This document shows, in pieces, positions 7,339-16,997 of a DNA stretch of 42,231 bases; position 1 is the stretch's first letter; each line of letters starts with the position of its first letter. Location: the NCBI GenBank assembly GCA_039920305.1, contig JBDSEA010000237.1, positions 1 to 42,231 of the forward strand, written 5' to 3'. A program made the translations under genes and the position numbers. This stretch comes from DASRAJ01 sp039920305. Lineage in GTDB: Bacteria > Bacteroidota > Bacteroidia > Chitinophagales > UBA10324. Below the pieces are notes generated by a model. It searched no databases, was not told the DNA's origin, and saw only the letters and a list, made by a program, of their open reading frames with translations.

Positions 7339-9501
7339 TCATTGCTTCACAAACTTCCTTATCGTACACCAAGATTCATTTTGAAGCTGAAGAAAATAAA
7401 TACCTGAAGGCAGCTCTTGAACATTGATGGTGAAGCTTGTCTGATCTGAAAAAAACTTTTTCTGAAAGGCAACTTCACCCAGTGTATTCAGGATGCATAT
7501 GTTATCCAATTGAACGGGCTGTGAAAAGTCAATCACCAGTGAAGCATTGGCAGGGTTTGGTGATATCGAATAATCAAGTTCAAATATTTCTTCCGAAGAA
7601 AGCTTAGCACAACCCTCAGGAGCCCCAAGCTTCCATTTAAGAATAAATGCATCGAAATTGTCATGAAGGCATGATCCTTTGGGGCAATTTATTTGAGAAC
7701 CGCTTGTATAAGTTGCTCCCTTATAGTTGATACTTCCTACATTATCAGTAATTGTACTGCTGTTAGTAGAGAAACTAACGAATGCATATTTGTTAAACAG
7801 ATCACCTCCTGTAGAAATAAACGGACCATAACCGTTAAAGATATCAGAGTACAGACAACCGTCAGGGCAATTTGCAGAACAATTCCCAATTTGATATTGA
7901 GGCGGCCCATACCATTCTTCCCCACTACCTCCTAAATAGGTGGCATAACTAAGCGCAACCGAATTACCGTTATCTCGAAGCAGGGCAAAAAAGCCATCCC
8001 TGCATCCGGTTAAAGTAGATTTTAATTTACCTGAACCAGAGTATTGACTGATGAAATTCGAGCTGCTTGCAGTCACGCCTGCAATTGCGACATATTGCTC
8101 ACCACAAAAACCGGGGTATATTTTCAAACCATTTGGGTAATCGCCTGCATTTCCACCATACCATGTGGACCAGATACGGTGGCCATCAGAGGCGTCAAGT
8201 TTTATAATGTAGCAATCTTCAACTCCAATGCTATTGTTGTCAGTTTGAAAACCATTTGACGCATTAAATACTGGAACTAAGGTCATTTGATATTGACACC
8301 AAAAATCTGCATATACATAAGAAGCACTGCCAGAAGCATCCTTTTTAATTGTGATCTGACGACCTTTATCTCCTTGAGATCCTCCTACATAAGTGCTCCA
8401 CCCGGTCGTCGGTGCATAACCAGGCAGAGAATTATCCCAAACCCATTTTGCAACAAAACCATCATCATCAGTGCTGCCTGGTGCTGATTGAAAAATATTT
8501 CCGCCATAGGCTATTCCCTGCGCACTTTGAGTTGTGCCACTAACATAGAGATTAGGCTCACCAGAAGTAGGCGTATCAAAATTGATCCCCCGCAGACGAT
8601 CCTGACCGGCAGGTTTTGCTGATAAATCACAGTTGTAGTAAGTGAAATACTTCAAAGTATGAAGGCAGTTATCGAACACAGCAATAAAGGCGTCACCTCC
8701 GTTATTGCTTGAGTTGTCCCAGACAGTTGCTCCACAAGTGCCACTCGGGCAGAGACCCTGAGCCTGGCAACCCGATGGATTGTAAAGGCTTTCGGTATAG
8801 CCTACCACATACAAATCATGAGGATTAGTACCACTGCCTTTCACAGCAATTCCCATAATAATGTCCTTCGTTGTAGCATTACAATCTGTTTTTGTTCCCT
8901 TTCCACCGAAGTAAGTCCAGGCCACCATGTTTCCATTTGATCCATCAAGCTTTGCAAGGAAGGCATCCCAGGAATCTTTTCTTTGAGATTGATAAGGTGA
9001 CGAAGCGCAGATATTGCATGCAGTTGGAATAGAGTATGTAGTATTTGCCCCAAGCATATTGCCTCCTACATAAACAAAAGTATTACTGCCATCATGATCA
9101 ATCGTCATGCAATATCCCCAGTCATAATTATCACAGCCGGTGCATGGGCTGCTGCCGTCACTTCCGATAAACTTTATCCAGTTCTGAGTTAAGTTGGAGC
9201 CGTTATCGGTGTATTTTACAACGAAAACATCTCCATTTCCAATCGCAGGATTTGTTGAACAGTAATTTATAGTTCCAGACGAACTATAACTGATTCCAAC
9301 CGCATATATGTAAAAAGTGGTACCGCTTTGCTCAGTAATAATTTGCTCGATGAATTCATCGCCTGTAAGATTGCTATTGATATAAGCGCCCCAGTCAACG
9401 GTGCCAGGTTGAGCCACGGATATTATTCTTGAAAACATTAGCAGCAATGTGGCTATGGAAAAAAATCTGAGAGTACAAGATGATTGAAAGTTTGGGTTCA
9501 T
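7339..9501 (-). CDS. T9SS-secreted SBBP-like repeat protein, cysteine-rich
   Basis: 720 residues. Signal peptide near the start (FFSIATLLLMFSRIISVAQ). The mature protein repeats units with W-x-YxGG or W-x-YhGG signatures (WTYFGGKGTKTD, WSTYVGGSQGDKG, WSTWYGGNAGDYP, YATYLGGSGEEWY). These resemble SBBP beta-propeller repeats and are each followed by strands such as YVVGYTES. The last 75 or so residues form a type A sorting domain (SISPNPANASLVIDF, ILNTLGEVAF, LPSGIYFLQL, IRKFVKQ), so T9SS export and surface anchoring or release are expected. About 24 Cys remain after the signal peptide, several in short loops (LCPSGTCG, NCPDGC, NCPKGSC), which is high for this family and suggests disulfides outside the cell. 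Its ligand or activity is unknown. Confidence 0.85.
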   Translation of the reverse strand: MNPNFQSSCTLRFFSIATLLLMFSRIISVAQPGTVDWGAYINSNLTGDEFIEQIITEQSGTTFYIYAVGISYSSSGTINYCSTNPAIGNGDVFVVKYTDNGSNLTQNWIKFIGSDGSSPCTGCDNYDWGYCMTIDHDGSNTFVYVGGNMLGANTTYSIPTACNICASSPYQSQRKDSWDAFLAKLDGSNGNMVAWTYFGGKGTKTDCNATTKDIIMGIAVKGSGTNPHDLYVVGYTESLYNPSGCQAQGLCPSGTCGATVWDNSSNNGGDAFIAVFDNCLHTLKYFTYYNCDLSAKPAGQDRLRGINFDTPTSGEPNLYVSGTTQSAQGIAYGGNIFQSAPGSTDDDGFVAKWVWDNSLPGYAPTTGWSTYVGGSQGDKGRQITIKKDASGSASYVYADFWCQYQMTLVPVFNASNGFQTDNNSIGVEDCYIIKLDASDGHRIWSTWYGGNAGDYPNGLKIYPGFCGEQYVAIAGVTASSSNFISQYSGSGKLKSTLTGCRDGFFALLRDNGNSVALSYATYLGGSGEEWYGPPQYQIGNCSANCPDGCLYSDIFNGYGPFISTGGDLFNKYAFVSFSTNSSTITDNVGSINYKGATYTSGSQINCPKGSCLHDNFDAFILKWKLGAPEGCAKLSSEEIFELDYSISPNPANASLVIDFSQPVQLDNICILNTLGEVAFQKKFFSDQTSFTINVQELPSGIYFLQLQNESWCTIRKFVKQ

Positions 9502-9606
9502 ATTGGGGCAGTTTGTTGATGAAAATGTTGTTGCAGATAATTGCTATTTGGTGAATTCCACCCTATCAAATGCAGCAATTCTTAAAAAATCAAAAAGAAA
9601 TTTTTG

Positions 9607-9614
9607 TACGTTTG
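9607..9614 (+). promoter_or_regulatory. Candidate Bacteroidota -7 element (TACGTTTG)
   Basis: TACGTTTG fits the TAnnTTTG consensus and ends 20 bp before the ATG at 9635, leaving a short leader. No clear -33 TTG is seen at the usual distance, so this is a weak call. It also supports starting the gene at 9635 rather than at the in-frame TTG at 9503, which lies upstream of the element. Confidence 0.35.
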
Positions 9615-9634
9615 TCAATCAAACTTGGAACGAA

Positions 9635-11734
9635 ATGAGAAAGATACTTTTCTTAACTTTCTTGTGGAGTTTAGATTTTACGCCTCATGAAGGTTTGAGT
9701 CAGACTCCGCTTCTAAAACAATGGGATTTCAGGTACGGAGGCATAAGTACAGAGTACCTTAATATCTTGAAACCTACAATTGATGGAGGAGTAATTTTCG
9801 GAGGTGAGTCTGTTTCAGACAGCAGTGGTGATAAATCACAAGATGCGTGGAGTACAGATAGCTGGATTATTAAAGTACATTCATCTGGCATTAAGGAATG
9901 GGATATAGATTATGGTAGTTGTAGTGGAACTAAACTGAATGCGATAGAATTAACAGCGGATGGAGGTTTTATTCTTGGTGGGATGGCCGCCGACAGCGGT
10001 TGTGATAAAACTCAGAATACATGGGGCTCTGCTGATTTCTGGATTATCAAAATTGATTCCCTCGGCAACAAGCAATGGGATAAAGATTTCGGGACGGCTG
10101 ATTATGACAATCTCAGAAGCATCAGGCAAACAAAGGACGGCGGTTATATTTTAGGCGGCATTACCGCCTCAGGCATCAGCGGTGATAAAACGCAGGTTAC
10201 TCAAGGTGCTGAAGATTACTGGGTGATAAAGATTGATTCGGCAGGCAACAAGCAGTGGGATAAGGATTTCGGAACTGCTGCCTCCGATCAGCTTTACAGC
10301 GTTATTCAAACTTCAGATGGCGGCTACATCCTCGGCGGATATACGGATGCGGGCATCAGCGGAGATAAATCACAGCCCTCGTGGGGACTCAGCGACTACT
10401 GGATCGTTAAAACAGATTCTCTTGGTAACAAGGAGTGGGACAAAGATCTCGGCGGAACAGACCAGGATTATTTTGCTGCCATGGAAGCAACAGCAGATGG
10501 CGGATGCATCCTCGGGGGCAGCTCTTGGTCCAATGCCGGCGGTGACAAGACACAAGATACCTGGTTGACCGTGGTCTGTAATTGTATTTATGATGATCAG
10601 GATTTCTGGGTTCTAAAGTTAGACTCGGCAGGCAATAAGCAATGGGACAAAGATTTTGGAGGTGCCGATATTGATCTGATGACCGACCTTTCTCTTACTG
10701 CTGACTATGGCTATCTGCTTTATGGCACCTCATGGTCAGGCATCAGCGGTGATAAAACAGAAGATAACTGCAATGGTAACGTTGAACCCTGGATGATCAA
10801 GATCAATATTCTCGGCGATAAGCAACTGGATAAGACCGCTCAAACCGGCTTGCAGTATGATTACTCCCACACGGGTCTCGCAGCTCAAACTACTGATGGT
10901 TGTTACGTAATCGGCTGGAACGTAGAAGCAGGAATTGGATGCGACAAGACACAAAACAACTGGGGCTCGGGAAACCCTGTGCCAGATGATTACTGGGCCG
11001 TCAAGTTCTGCGATACTTCCAATGCCGTTTCATTGCTTGCTCTTGATCAAAACCTTTGTGAGAAGTTCTGTACAAGCTTTTATGATCAGTCCACGAACAA
11101 CGCCACTTCGTGGCAGTGGCTTTTCCCCGGCGGCAACCCATCTTCCTCTATTGAAAAAAACCCGGAGAATATTTGTTACTACTTACCGGGTGTGTATGAT
11201 GTAACACTCATTACTACCGGTGCAGGCGGCACCGATACGCTTACGCTTACAAGCTACATCACCGTAAATGCAACGCCGCCGTTTCCCTCCATCACACAAA
11301 ATGGAAACGTGCTCACCTGCAGCGCTGCTGCAGCTTATCAATGGCAACTGGACGGGCTAAATATTTCCGGTGCCACACAGCAGAGCTACACTTACTCACA
11401 GCCGGGCTTGTACACCGTGCTTGCCTATGATTCAAACGGCTGCAGCAACTACGCAACCCTTCTTATTACCGGAGTAGAAAATTTACTCAATGATTTTTCT
11501 GTCTCCGTTTATCCTGATCCTTCTCACGGAAAATTTATTGTGGCGGTGCCTGCTTCAGCAGGCGATTGGATATCAATGGATGTTATCAATCCTCTCGGTG
11601 AAAAAATAATCTCACAACCTTTCAGCCCGGATCAGAAAAACCAGATGGAACTCAGCTTACCCGCCGCAGGAAACTATTTTATTGAAGTGAAGTTCCGCGA
11701 TAACGTGGTGATTAAAAAAGTTATCATTGAGTAA
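9635..11734 (+). CDS. T9SS-secreted protein with seven tandem repeats, PKD and Ig-like domains
   Basis: 699 residues from the ATG at 9635, which gives a compact signal peptide (MRKILFLTFLWSLDF...GLSQ). Residues from about 25 to 460 hold seven repeats of roughly 57-66 residues. Each carries DGGhhLGG, SGDKTQ, a W-hhK-h-D strand and GNKQWDKDFG, which suggests a seven-bladed beta-propeller. A PKD-like domain follows (CTSFYDQSTNNATSWQWLFP, then GVYDVTLIT), then an Ig-like segment (YQWQLDGLNISGATQQSYTY), then a T9SS sorting domain (VSVYPDPSHGKFIV to VVIKKVIIE). A paralogue with the same architecture lies at 33396-35501. It is transcribed divergently from the preceding T9SS gene, with 133 bp between the two start codons. 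No catalytic residues are recognisable; a binding or adhesive role is inference. Confidence 0.87.
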   Translation: MRKILFLTFLWSLDFTPHEGLSQTPLLKQWDFRYGGISTEYLNILKPTIDGGVIFGGESVSDSSGDKSQDAWSTDSWIIKVHSSGIKEWDIDYGSCSGTKLNAIELTADGGFILGGMAADSGCDKTQNTWGSADFWIIKIDSLGNKQWDKDFGTADYDNLRSIRQTKDGGYILGGITASGISGDKTQVTQGAEDYWVIKIDSAGNKQWDKDFGTAASDQLYSVIQTSDGGYILGGYTDAGISGDKSQPSWGLSDYWIVKTDSLGNKEWDKDLGGTDQDYFAAMEATADGGCILGGSSWSNAGGDKTQDTWLTVVCNCIYDDQDFWVLKLDSAGNKQWDKDFGGADIDLMTDLSLTADYGYLLYGTSWSGISGDKTEDNCNGNVEPWMIKINILGDKQLDKTAQTGLQYDYSHTGLAAQTTDGCYVIGWNVEAGIGCDKTQNNWGSGNPVPDDYWAVKFCDTSNAVSLLALDQNLCEKFCTSFYDQSTNNATSWQWLFPGGNPSSSIEKNPENICYYLPGVYDVTLITTGAGGTDTLTLTSYITVNATPPFPSITQNGNVLTCSAAAAYQWQLDGLNISGATQQSYTYSQPGLYTVLAYDSNGCSNYATLLITGVENLLNDFSVSVYPDPSHGKFIVAVPASAGDWISMDVINPLGEKIISQPFSPDQKNQMELSLPAAGNYFIEVKFRDNVVIKKVIIE

Positions 11735-11924
11735 CAGGCAACCTTTAACTTCTTAGAAGCGATCAATAAATCAAGGTCGCAGTTTTCATCAGGAGTTCAT
11801 GAGGGGGGCTTAAAAACTTACCATCATCAGAACTTTTTTTTGCTCTTCTGTTACATCATAATTCTTCATTCCTTATTCGGTGTTCGAAATTTTTCCATCA
11901 TACATCAATAATCCTTATTACAAG

Positions 11925-12581
11925 TTATTTACCTTCCATCCTTCCATCCTTCATCATCAGCTTTCGGTCCGCCATGGAAGCAAGCTCGTCATTGTGAGTA
12001 ACGATAACAAAAGTCTGATTGAATTTTTTACGGAGGTCAAAAAAAAGATGATGAAGAGATTTTGCAGAATCAGTATCCAGATTACCGGACGGCTCATCAG
12101 CAAGAACAATTTTCGGGTCATTAATCAATGCCCTTGCAACAGCAACCCGCTGCTGCTCTCCACCTGAAAGCTCTGACGGCTTGTGCTCCAAGCGGTCTTT
12201 CAATCCCAGGTAAGTAAGAATCCCGGCAGCTTTTTTTTCTGTCATTTTAGAATTCTTCTTTGCAATAAAGGCAGGCATGCAAACATTCTCAATGGCAGTG
12301 AACTCAGGAAGTAGATGATGGAACTGAAAGACAAACCCAATATTCTGATTGCGGAAAATTCCGAGCCGCCTGTCACTCATTTTAAAAACATCATCCCTCT
12401 CAAATAAAACTTTGCCCTGTGAGGCACGATCAAGTGTGCCAAGAATATGAAGCAGTGTACTCTTACCAGCACCCGACGGACCAACAATAGACACAATTTC
12501 TCCCTGTGAAATTTTGATGCTAACTCCTCTGAGTATGTGCAGGTCTCCATAATACTTGTGTATGCCAATGGCTTCAATCAT
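11925..12581 (-). CDS. lolD: LolD-like lipoprotein-release ABC ATPase
   Basis: 218 residues, one ABC ATPase domain. Walker A GPSGAGKST at 34-42, Q-loop Gln at 86 (GFVFQFHHLLPEFTA), signature LSGGEQQR at 138-145, Walker B IVLADEPSGNLD from 158, H-loop His at 196 (VTHND). The FQFHHLLPEFTA stretch and ADEPSGNLD are characteristic of LolD, which powers the LolCDE extractor that passes lipoproteins from the inner membrane to LolA. No membrane partner (lolC/lolE) is in the window; in Bacteroidota these are often encoded elsewhere. The C-terminal coding region contains a small run of ccttccatc-type repeats on the plus strand, explained by the codons for DGRMEGK. It is divergent from sucC, with 169 bp between. 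Confidence 0.85.
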   Translation of the reverse strand: MIEAIGIHKYYGDLHILRGVSIKISQGEIVSIVGPSGAGKSTLLHILGTLDRASQGKVLFERDDVFKMSDRRLGIFRNQNIGFVFQFHHLLPEFTAIENVCMPAFIAKKNSKMTEKKAAGILTYLGLKDRLEHKPSELSGGEQQRVAVARALINDPKIVLADEPSGNLDTDSAKSLHHLFFDLRKKFNQTFVIVTHNDELASMADRKLMMKDGRMEGK

Positions 12582-12750
12582 ATTGCGGCAAAGAAAAGTT
12601 TTTTCTTTGATGGCTTTTCTGCCAGGGCATATAAATAGTTTGCCGGATCAGAATCCAGTAGGGAGATTCGGTCATTTGTTCGTTCATCCTTACACAATAT
12701 TGTTTTCTTCCTTCAATCCAATTATTTTTGGCGCTCTTTCAAACTCTCCC

Positions 12751-13941
12751 ATGAATCTTCATGAATACCAGGCAAAAGAATTACTAAAGCGCTACGGCGT
12801 GCCGGTTCAGGAGGGAATTGCAGCAGATACTGTTGACAGTGCTGTAGAGGCTGCAAAGCAACTGAAGCATGAGCGGAGTACCCGGGTGTGGGTTGTGAAA
12901 GCCCAGATACACGCAGGTGGCAGGGGAAAAGGCGGCGGCGTAAAGGTCGCAACCTCCCTTGATAAGGTTCGTGAAAAAGCTGAGCAGATACTGGGGATGA
13001 ATCTCATTACACCGCAAACCGGTCCGCTGGGTAAGAGGGTAAATAAAATTCTCATTGCTGAGGATGTTTATTCCGGTGAGGAAAAGGATCGCCACGAATA
13101 TTATGTAAGCGTATTGCTGGATCGTGAAAAGAATCGAAACGTGATCATTTATTCTGCTGAAGGCGGCATGGACATCGAAGAGGTGGCAGCAAAAACACCT
13201 GAGAACATTTTTAAAGAATGGATTGATCCTAAGAACGGAATACAATCGTTCCAGGCACGCAAAATTGCTTTTACATTAGGATTGAAGGGGGATAGCTATA
13301 AAAGCTTTCTGAGCTTTATTACCCGGCTCTACCATGCATATATCGGGCTGGATGCTGCCATGATTGAGATCAATCCTGCATTAAAAACTTCTGACAATAA
13401 GATTTTAGCTGTAGATGCAAAATTGCGTCTGGATGACAATGCCCTTTTTCGCCATAAGGAATACGGCGATTTACGGGATGTTTATGAGGAAGATTCTACT
13501 GAAGTTGAAGCGAGTCATTTCAATCTCAACTTTATTAAGCTCGATGGGAATGTCGGTTGTATGGTGAACGGTGCCGGTCTTGCCATGGCAACCATGGATA
13601 TGATCAAGCTTGCCGGAGGATCTCCTGCTAATTTTCTCGATGTAGGTGGTGCGGCAAACGCACAAACAGTTGAAGCCGGTTTCAGAATCATTCTTTCAGA
13701 TAAAAACGTGAAAGCCATACTCATAAATATCTTCGGGGGCATTGTTCGCTGTGACCGGGTTGCCCAGGGAATTATTGATGCTTACAAAAATATCGGTGAG
13801 GTGAAGGTCCCGATCATTGTTCGCCTTCAGGGTACAAATGCTGAGTTGGCAAAAAAAATGATTGATGAATCAGGATTGAAAGTTTTCTCTGCAATTGAAT
13901 TAAGAGAAGCAGCAGAGCTGGTGAATAATGTAGTAGGTTAG
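12751..13941 (+). CDS. sucC: Succinyl-CoA synthetase, beta subunit (ADP-forming)
   Basis: 396 residues from the ATG at 12751. The open frame extends upstream to 12556, but MNLHEYQAKELLKRYGVPV is the conserved start of SucC. The ATP-grasp domain shows VKAQIHAGGRGKGGGVKVA and, later, IEINPALKT. The CoA-ligase part shows the LDVGGAANAQTVEAGF and INIFGGIVRCDRVAQGI motifs. Length is close to E. coli SucC (388). The enzyme converts succinyl-CoA, ADP and phosphate to succinate, CoA and ATP in the TCA cycle, as a complex with the alpha subunit SucD, which carries the phosphohistidine. sucD is not adjacent, which is common in Bacteroidota. The following YciO-like gene starts 63 bp after the stop, in the same frame. 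Confidence 0.96.
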   Translation: MNLHEYQAKELLKRYGVPVQEGIAADTVDSAVEAAKQLKHERSTRVWVVKAQIHAGGRGKGGGVKVATSLDKVREKAEQILGMNLITPQTGPLGKRVNKILIAEDVYSGEEKDRHEYYVSVLLDREKNRNVIIYSAEGGMDIEEVAAKTPENIFKEWIDPKNGIQSFQARKIAFTLGLKGDSYKSFLSFITRLYHAYIGLDAAMIEINPALKTSDNKILAVDAKLRLDDNALFRHKEYGDLRDVYEEDSTEVEASHFNLNFIKLDGNVGCMVNGAGLAMATMDMIKLAGGSPANFLDVGGAANAQTVEAGFRIILSDKNVKAILINIFGGIVRCDRVAQGIIDAYKNIGEVKVPIIVRLQGTNAELAKKMIDESGLKVFSAIELREAAELVNNVVG

Positions 13942-14004
13942 AATTGCCAATTATGCAGTTTTGAAAAATTTATATCTGAAATCATAAATCGAGTTACGAA
14001 CCAG

Positions 14005-14613
14005 GTGCTTCTCAAGCTACATAGCGAACATTTAAGTGATCAAAAGATCAAAACCGTTGTAGAGGTGCTTCAAAAGGGTGGAGTAATTGTAGTTCCTACT
14101 GATACAGTTTATGCCTTTGCCTGTGATCTGATGAATACTGAAGCGGTAGAAAAGCTTACCAAGCTCAGCGGCAAAAAGCGACCGGACTTTTCCTTTATCT
14201 GCAACGATATCAGCCAGGCAATGCATTATACAGCATCACTTGATCAGCCGGTATTCAGGGAGATGAAACGATTATTTCCCGGGCCCTATACCATCATTGT
14301 AAAAGCATCTCTTCAGGTAACCAGGCAGTTCGGAACGAATAAAAAAACAGTCGGCATTCGCATACCCGACAATGATATTACCAGAAAAATTGCTGAGGGA
14401 CTTGGCAATCCTCTGATTTCGACTTCCATACATGATGAAGATACCATCCTTGATTATATGACTGATCCGCGTGACATGGAAGCCGAATTTCACAGTGCGG
14501 TTGATTTGATTGTTGATGGTGGAACGGGAGGGAACCGGCCATCAACGATTATTGATTACACAGGAAAAAAACCTAAACTGATCAGGCATGGAGCCGGAGA
14601 ATGGGATGAATGA
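14005..14613 (+). CDS. Sua5/YciO/YrdC/YwlC family protein (YciO-like)
   Basis: 202 residues. The YrdC fold motifs are clear: KGGVIVVPTDTVYAFACDL near residues 24-42, the KLSGKKRPDFSFIC strand, FPGPYTIIVKAS, VGIRIPDND and the end of the domain at STIIDYT. TsaC/Sua5 enzymes make threonylcarbamoyl-AMP for the t6A base of tRNAs. This one has the shorter, single-domain form and fits YciO better, whose role is less certain. The start is a GTG at 14005 with no good ribosome site. No ATG in this frame lies upstream before the sucC stop, so GTG is the best choice, but the true start could differ by a few codons. Likely co-transcribed with sucC. Confidence 0.85.
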   Translation: MLLKLHSEHLSDQKIKTVVEVLQKGGVIVVPTDTVYAFACDLMNTEAVEKLTKLSGKKRPDFSFICNDISQAMHYTASLDQPVFREMKRLFPGPYTIIVKASLQVTRQFGTNKKTVGIRIPDNDITRKIAEGLGNPLISTSIHDEDTILDYMTDPRDMEAEFHSAVDLIVDGGTGGNRPSTIIDYTGKKPKLIRHGAGEWDE

Positions 14614-14681
14614 TAAATGTTTGAATTGAACAATAATTTTATATTTCTATCCTGATGGAGGCAAATATTGGTATTGAATAA

Positions 14682-16997
14682 ATGAAGAACTTACTGTTTA
14701 CAACTCATGCCTGCCTGCATCGGGCCACCCGTAATTTTTTATTAACCGTATTCATGCTCTCGGTTTCCTCACTTGCAATCGCACAGGGAACCACCATTCG
14801 TGGTGTGGTATATGATAAAGAGGATGGAGAACCGGTAATATATACCAACGTGATATTGCTTGGTACTACCATGGGTGCTCAAACAGATGAGCAGGGGATT
14901 TACAATATCTCAGGTGTGGCTGCTGGCTCCTATACCATCTTCTGTACCAACTTCGGTTATGATACCGCTCTCGTATCAATTACTGTGAAAGGAAATGAGA
15001 TCGTGACACAGAAGCTTTTTCTTAATAAAAAAGGAATTGAGCTTGAAAATATCGACATCACCGCAACACGGGAGGAAAAGAAAACAGAAACTTCTGTTTC
15101 CATGCAAAAGATCACTGTCAAGGATATTGACCGCATCCCCTCCATCGGGGGCTCTGCAGATCTTGCCCAATACCTCCAGGTTCTTCCGGGTGTAATTTTT
15201 ACCGGCGACCAGGGAGGAGAGTTATATATCCGCGGGGGATCACCAATTCAAAATAAAGTGTTGCTCGATGGAATGACGATTTATAATCCCTTTCATTCAA
15301 TCGGATTGTTTTCTGTTTTTGAAACCGATGTGATCCGGACCGTAAATGTTTTTACCGGTGGCTTTAGTGCAGAATACGGGGATCGGCTCAGTGCTGTACT
15401 CGATGTTACCACACGGGATGGGAACAAAAAACGCTTTGCCGGCAAAGCAGGGGTAAGTCCCTTTTTATCGAAGCTCATTCTTGAAGGGCCACTGAAAAAA
15501 CAGGATGCAAATGGCGCAAGTATATCATACCTATTCACATCCAAGGTTTCTTATCTTGATAAAACCTCTCCTTCCCTTTATTCCTATATTGATACTGCCG
15601 GATTGCCTTATAACTTTCAGGACTTCTACGGCAAGCTGTCATTCAACAGTGCAAGCGGCAGTAAATTCAGTTTGTTTGGCTTCAATTACAATGACAATGT
15701 AAAGTATCTTGGCGTTTCCGATTTTGACTGGAATGAATTTGGCTTTGGTGCAAATTTTAATCTGGTTCCCGGCAGCTCCAAGGTGATCATTGGCGGAACA
15801 CTTTCATATTCAAATTATTCCATCACGCTCACCGAAGCTGATGGCAAGCCCCGGGAGAGCAGTATCGGTGGCTTCGATCTAAGCACTGACTTCTCTTACT
15901 TTCTACCCCGCAACAGCTCCGTAAAATATGGCTTTAGCATTGGAGGTTTCAGAACTCACCTGAAATTCTTTAACTCCCTCGGTTTGATCATCGAGCAGGA
16001 TGATAACACTACCGAATTTGCAGGCTACGTTGTAGTCAAATATATTTTCGCTGAAAGGATAATTTTTGAGCCGAGCATGCGGCTGCAGTATTATGCCTCA
16101 TTACCGGTGTTTTCACCAGAGCCCCGCATTTCTTTAAAAATCAATCTTACTGATCACATAAGAATCAAGGGAGCAACAGGCCTGTATTCGCAGAATTTCA
16201 TCAGTACTAAAAGTGACCAGGATGTGGTAAATCTTTTTACAGGTTACCTCACAGCACCGAGCGGCCAGTTGAATGACATCAATGGCCAGCAGGCGCCAAA
16301 CAATTTACAGCGTGCCATCCAGGCGGTAGCGGGTATCGAATGGGATGTAAATAAAAATCTTGAGCTGACGCTGGAGCCTTATCAAAAGTGGTTCACACAA
16401 CTTATCAACCTCAATCGTGACAAGCTTTTTCCTGCTGATCCGGATTACCAGATTGAAACCGGAAAGGCCTACGGGGTTGACTTTCTTGCCAAGTATAATT
16501 ACAAGCGCTACTACCTGTGGATTGCATACTCACTTGGATTTGTAACCCGCAACAACGGTGATCAGGAGTATCCTCCTCATTATGACAGGCGGCATAATTT
16601 AAACATTGTTGCTGCATATAACTGGGGCAAGGATGCAAGCTGGGAATTTGATATCCGGTGGAACTTAGGCTCCGGATTTCCATTCACGCTCACCCAGGGA
16701 TTTTATGAGCAGCTCACTTTCAATAATGGAATAAATACCAACTACACTACACAGAACGGAGCTCTTGGAATTATTTATGATGACAGCCTGAACAGCGGTC
16801 GCCTTCCTTATTATCACCGGCTTGATCTTGCTTTGAAAAAAGTATTTCACCTGTCTCAGTATTCCGATCTCGATGTAAACCTGAGTGTGATCAATGTATA
16901 TAACCGTGAGAACATTTTTTACTTCGACCGGGTACGGTATGCACGCGTGAACCAGTTGTCGATTTTGCCAAGTGTCGGTGTAAGTCTTTCCTTTTGA
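14682..16997 (+). CDS. TonB-dependent outer-membrane receptor with CarboxypepD-reg-like domain
   Basis: 771 residues. Signal peptide ends near IAQG (residue 36). Residues about 37-120 are a carboxypeptidase-regulatory-like domain (TIRGVVYDKEDGEPVIYTNV, YNISGVAAGSYTI). Residues about 125-260 are the plug (IGGSADLAQYLQVLPGVIFT, GGELYIRGGSP, NKVLLDGMTIYNPFHSIGLF, GGFSAEYGDRLSAVLDV). The rest is a beta-barrel ending in a terminal Phe (SILPSVGVSLSF), the outer-membrane assembly signal. It imports or binds an unknown ligand using TonB energy. No SusD-like partner follows, so it is not a SusCD glycan pair. A 473-bp gap separates it from the next gene, so it is probably monocistronic. Confidence 0.9.
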   Translation: MKNLLFTTHACLHRATRNFLLTVFMLSVSSLAIAQGTTIRGVVYDKEDGEPVIYTNVILLGTTMGAQTDEQGIYNISGVAAGSYTIFCTNFGYDTALVSITVKGNEIVTQKLFLNKKGIELENIDITATREEKKTETSVSMQKITVKDIDRIPSIGGSADLAQYLQVLPGVIFTGDQGGELYIRGGSPIQNKVLLDGMTIYNPFHSIGLFSVFETDVIRTVNVFTGGFSAEYGDRLSAVLDVTTRDGNKKRFAGKAGVSPFLSKLILEGPLKKQDANGASISYLFTSKVSYLDKTSPSLYSYIDTAGLPYNFQDFYGKLSFNSASGSKFSLFGFNYNDNVKYLGVSDFDWNEFGFGANFNLVPGSSKVIIGGTLSYSNYSITLTEADGKPRESSIGGFDLSTDFSYFLPRNSSVKYGFSIGGFRTHLKFFNSLGLIIEQDDNTTEFAGYVVVKYIFAERIIFEPSMRLQYYASLPVFSPEPRISLKINLTDHIRIKGATGLYSQNFISTKSDQDVVNLFTGYLTAPSGQLNDINGQQAPNNLQRAIQAVAGIEWDVNKNLELTLEPYQKWFTQLINLNRDKLFPADPDYQIETGKAYGVDFLAKYNYKRYYLWIAYSLGFVTRNNGDQEYPPHYDRRHNLNIVAAYNWGKDASWEFDIRWNLGSGFPFTLTQGFYEQLTFNNGINTNYTTQNGALGIIYDDSLNSGRLPYYHRLDLALKKVFHLSQYSDLDVNLSVINVYNRENIFYFDRVRYARVNQLSILPSVGVSLSF

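Noticed and set aside
10021..10800. Regular nucleotide repeats, considered as a CRISPR-like or recombination array
   Set aside because: They are codon-level repeats of one open frame (tandem protein repeats of about 60 residues), with no constant repeat and unique spacer pattern.
11932..11960. Short ccttccatc-type tandem repeats
   Set aside because: They fall in the C-terminal codons of the lolD-like gene (DGRMEGK) and the bases around them; too short and imperfect to be a repeat element.
12784..13245. 153-residue open frame antisense to sucC
   Set aside because: It is the shadow of a well-conserved gene, has no family signature, and includes Cys- and His-rich runs typical of out-of-frame translation.
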